Below, piece after piece: positions 14,576 to 16,032 of a stretch of DNA of 16,032 nt (positions within the stretch are counted from its first letter, which is position 1; each line of letters opens with the position of its first letter). Both the position numbers and the translations under genes were made by a program. Location: positions 1 through 16,032 of the forward strand of contig JAZUNS010000130.1 of NCBI GenBank assembly GCA_045604285.1, written 5' to 3'. The notes below the pieces were generated by a model, which was not told the DNA's origin, did not search any database, and saw only the letters and a program-made list of their open reading frames with translations. This stretch comes from SIG636 sp045604285 (GTDB lineage: Bacteria > Bacillota > Clostridia > Oscillospirales > CAG-382).

Positions 14576-14932
14576 ATGTTCGATTTTGGATTAAGACTGC
14601 GCAGCTTAAGGGAAGGGCAAAAGCTGTCCCAAGAGCAATTGGGTAAAAAGCTGGGCAGAAGTAAATCTGTAATAAGCAGTTATGAAAACAATATAAAATT
14701 CCCGCCTGCCGAGCTGCTGGTGCGCCTTGCCGTAATATTCAACGTGTCCATGGATTACCTTGTGGGTATAGATAAAAACGAGATGCTTTCGGTCTCCGGT
14801 CTTACCGAAGCGCAAAAGGAGCTTATCGGCACCTTGATTTACGAGTTTAAGGATAGCACTAAAAGCGATGGACTCTCTACCCGCCAGCAATACATTCTAA
14901 ACGGCCTAATGCGGGAATTTGCAAACAAATAA
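14576..14932 (+). CDS. Cro/CI-type (XRE family) transcriptional regulator
   Basis: A 118-residue protein. Residues about 6-60 form the five-helix HTH_3 domain: LRLRSLREGQKLSQEQLGKK, then GRSKSVISSYENNIKFPPAELLVRLAVIFNVSMDYLVG. The recognition helix is around SKSVISSYE. The C-terminal 50 residues are helical and could dimerise. A TTG at 14561 would add five residues, but the ATG at 14576 has GGTGG 8 bases upstream and is chosen. It is divergent from the SLOG-like gene with 122 bases between them, and probably controls that region and itself. Its target is not known. Confidence 0.88.
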   Translation: MFDFGLRLRSLREGQKLSQEQLGKKLGRSKSVISSYENNIKFPPAELLVRLAVIFNVSMDYLVGIDKNEMLSVSGLTEAQKELIGTLIYEFKDSTKSDGLSTRQQYILNGLMREFANK

Positions 14933-14940
14933 CCAACAAT

Positions 14941-14978
14941 AATCGTCCTTGCGTTTTGCGGGGGCGATTAATTTTTTA
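14941..14978 (+). terminator. Terminator after the first regulator gene
   Basis: AATCGTCC (14941-14948) pairs with GGGCGATT (14962-14969), with one G-T pair, around a 13-base loop. Two bases later there are six T residues (14972-14977). It starts 8 bases after the stop codon. It should keep the two regulator genes on separate transcripts. Confidence 0.75.
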
Positions 14979-14990
14979 TGCGCCGCCTTT

Positions 14991-15007
14991 TGTCCTATGA
15001 CAGGACA
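14991..15007 (+). promoter_or_regulatory. Candidate operator 1, 17-base palindrome
   Basis: TGTCCTATGACAGGACA has perfect 6-base arms (TGTCCT/AGGACA) around a 5-base centre. Its sister site at 15040-15056 has the same length and the same ATG-C centre. It lies upstream of the second regulator gene, whose product is the likely binder (inference). Confidence 0.6.
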
Positions 15008-15039
15008 TATTTTTCAAGGGTTGAGTATATCATAATATT

Positions 15040-15056
15040 TGTCTTATGTCAAGACA
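15040..15056 (+). promoter_or_regulatory. Candidate operator 2, 17-base palindrome
   Basis: TGTCTTATGTCAAGACA has perfect 6-base arms (TGTCTT/AAGACA), extended to 7 bases by flanking T and A. It lies 23 bases before the ATG of the second regulator, near where transcription should start. A promoter probably lies between the two sites (TATCAT at 15028 or CATAAT at 15031), but I could not pick a convincing -35. Confidence 0.6.
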
Positions 15057-15079
15057 AATTCCCATCAGGCGGTAAGTAA

Positions 15080-15319
15080 ATGGCACGCATTATAGACGGT
15101 AAACAAAAAAATCTTATAGGCAAAGGTCTTCGCAGGCTACGAACAGAGCGCGGTATGAGCCAGCAAGAGCTTTCGGTAAAGCTTGAGCTGGTCGGGGTAT
15201 ACGTTTGCCGCGGCTCTATCTCCCGTATTGAGGATATGTCCCGCACGGTAACGGATATTGAGCTTTTTGCAATAGCAAAGGTTTTCGGTATATCGCCGGA
15301 AAAGCTTATTGAAGAATAG
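15080..15319 (+). CDS. Short Cro/CI-type (XRE family) regulator
   Basis: A 79-residue protein made up almost entirely of one HTH_3 domain: LRRLRTERGMSQQELSVKLE, then a slightly long turn (LVGVYVCRG), the recognition helix around SISRIED, and DIELFAIAKVFGISPEKLIEE. The longer turn between the two HTH helices is typical of a clostridial subgroup of small regulators. The ribosome-binding site is weak (GGCGG about 7 bases before the ATG). The two matching palindromes upstream suggest autoregulation. The gene stands alone between two terminators. Confidence 0.85.
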   Translation: MARIIDGKQKNLIGKGLRRLRTERGMSQQELSVKLELVGVYVCRGSISRIEDMSRTVTDIELFAIAKVFGISPEKLIEE

Positions 15320-15349
15320 AGAAAAAATATTTATCGGCAAAATAAATCA

Positions 15350-15389
15350 GCTTGTGATTATAACCAATGGGGTATCACAAGCTTTTTTC
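15350..15389 (+). terminator. Terminator after the second regulator gene
   Basis: AGCTTGTGAT (15350-15359) pairs perfectly with ATCACAAGCT (15375-15384) around a 15-base loop, and the T run continues to 15389. It starts 30 bases after the stop codon. The stretch from here to the promoter at 15490 is A/T-rich and shows no gene or further structure. Confidence 0.88.
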
Positions 15390-15489
15390 GTTTTTGTGCT
15401 TGTCGTTCTTTTCTACCCATAAGGTTTATGACCAACAATGTTAAAAAAAGAAAAAACACCCCCGATTTTGCAAAAAAAAACACTTCCTA

Positions 15490-15518
15490 TTGACAAACTG
15501 CGTTTTTTCGCTTATAAT
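15490..15518 (+). promoter_or_regulatory. Consensus sigma-A promoter of the lipoprotein gene
   Basis: TTGACA (15490-15495) and TATAAT (15513-15518) are both perfect, with a 17-base spacer. The predicted start near 15525 gives a leader of about 44 bases ending in an AAGGAGG ribosome-binding site (15555-15561). Confidence 0.92.
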
Positions 15519-15568
15519 ATATATGCAAGGCAACTTTGTGTATTAAAATTGATTAAGGAGGCTTTTTT

Positions 15569-16032
15569 ATGAAGAATTTTAAATTTACGTTTATGCTGCT
15601 TTTGCTTGCTGTGTCTTTGATCTTAGCTTCCTGCACGGCAGAGGAGGGGGGCAGCTCTTCCGACGCTGCATCTGAAGAAAGCAAGACCGTTTCTGCAACC
15701 GATAATGAAAGTATCGATAGTTCCGAACCTGCAGAGAGTTCCGAACCTTCGGAAAGTTCCGAAATCGTACCCGTTTCCGCAATAAAGGGTATTACCTATA
15801 TCGACGGCTATTACGACGGCGACGTTTATTACAGCAAAGATTCATGGACTACTTTTAACACAGTTGAGCTTCCGTGTGTCGCATTCATTGACTCCTACCA
15901 AGACTGTGTAGAGCAAGGCGTTTTCTTCCCCGAAATCTATGAAAAATACGAGGTTTACCGTGATTCCGAAGGGCAAAGCAAGACCTACGCCTACAACTCA
16001 GTCCCCGATCAGGACGTTCCGTATTTTGTAAG
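15569..16032 (+). CDS. Lipoprotein of unknown function, 3' end outside the window
   Basis: The reading frame stays open to the window end, giving 154 codons. Residues 1-21 form a lipoprotein signal peptide with the lipobox LASC, so Cys22 should be lipidated and the protein anchored outside the membrane. Residues 23-70 are a Ser/Glu-rich, low-complexity linker containing SSEPAE-type repeats. The visible start of the folded part (about 71-154) is rich in aromatic and acidic residues (GITYIDGYYDGDVYYSKDSW) and matches no family I can name. The start codon is fixed by AAGGAGG 7 bases upstream and a perfect promoter, which together suggest strong expression. Confidence 0.9.
   Translation, partial: MKNFKFTFMLLLLAVSLILASCTAEEGGSSSDAASEESKTVSATDNESIDSSEPAESSEPSESSEIVPVSAIKGITYIDGYYDGDVYYSKDSWTTFNTVELPCVAFIDSYQDCVEQGVFFPEIYEKYEVYRDSEGQSKTYAYNSVPDQDVPYFV
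15719..15763 (+). repeat. 18-base coding tandem repeat, two and a half copies
   Basis: Two copies of an 18-base unit beginning AGTTCCGAACCT (15719-15736 and 15737-15754) are followed by the 9-base partial copy AGTTCCGAA (15755-15763). It encodes the SSEPxE repeats in the linker behind the lipidated cysteine. Replication slippage could change the linker length in steps of six residues without breaking the frame. Confidence 0.85.

Noticed and set aside
15021..15049. TTGAGT with TTATGT as the promoter of the second regulator
   Set aside because: The -35 is acceptable and the spacer is 17 bases, but the -10 matches only two of six positions.

Overview
The window reads as chromosomal DNA of a low-to-mid GC anaerobic Firmicute of the class Clostridia, most likely a gut Oscillospiraceae/Ruminococcaceae-type organism. 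The basis is the ylxM-ffh-rpsP-khpA-rimM-trmD order, strong consensus sigma-A promoters and Shine-Dalgarno sites, an HPr with both His15 and Ser46, and secreted proteins carrying cohesin, dockerin, Big_2 and BspA-type repeats. The taxon is an inference; no marker was searched.

Left part (1-3258, all on the minus strand): a tRNA-Gln cut by the window edge with its own promoter, a cohesin-plus-dockerin secreted protein whose start codon overlaps the uvrC stop codon (ATGA), uvrC, a strong terminator, and ptsH (HPr) with a consensus promoter.

Middle part (3259-9443, minus strand): a long operon running from a consensus promoter at 9415-9443 through ylxM, ffh, rpsP, khpA, rimM and trmD. It continues, with 11-base overlaps, into a polytopic O-antigen-ligase-like membrane protein and two small membrane-anchored paralogues of DUF4330 type. 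The usual last gene, rplS, is not there. Upstream lies a ClpC/ClpA-like AAA+ ATPase (9440-11563) whose first ATPase module is intact and whose second has lost nearly every catalytic signature. Its terminator hairpin overlaps the promoter of the ffh operon.

Right part (11675-13931, plus strand): divergent from the Clp gene is a two-gene unit. It encodes a membrane-anchored protein with a copper-amine-oxidase-N/stalk-like domain and a secreted GH73 glucosaminidase with Big_2, BspA-like and dockerin segments. It ends at a bidirectional terminator shared with a small SLOG-like gene on the minus strand.

End part (13980-16032): a small accessory cluster with a SLOG-like protein divergent from a Cro/CI-type regulator, then a second short Cro/CI-type regulator preceded by two matching 17-base palindromes. 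Last comes the start of a lipoprotein gene with a perfect consensus promoter, cut by the window end. No CRISPR array, insertion sequence, rRNA or recognisable riboswitch was seen. No gene-free stretch exceeds about 250 bases.
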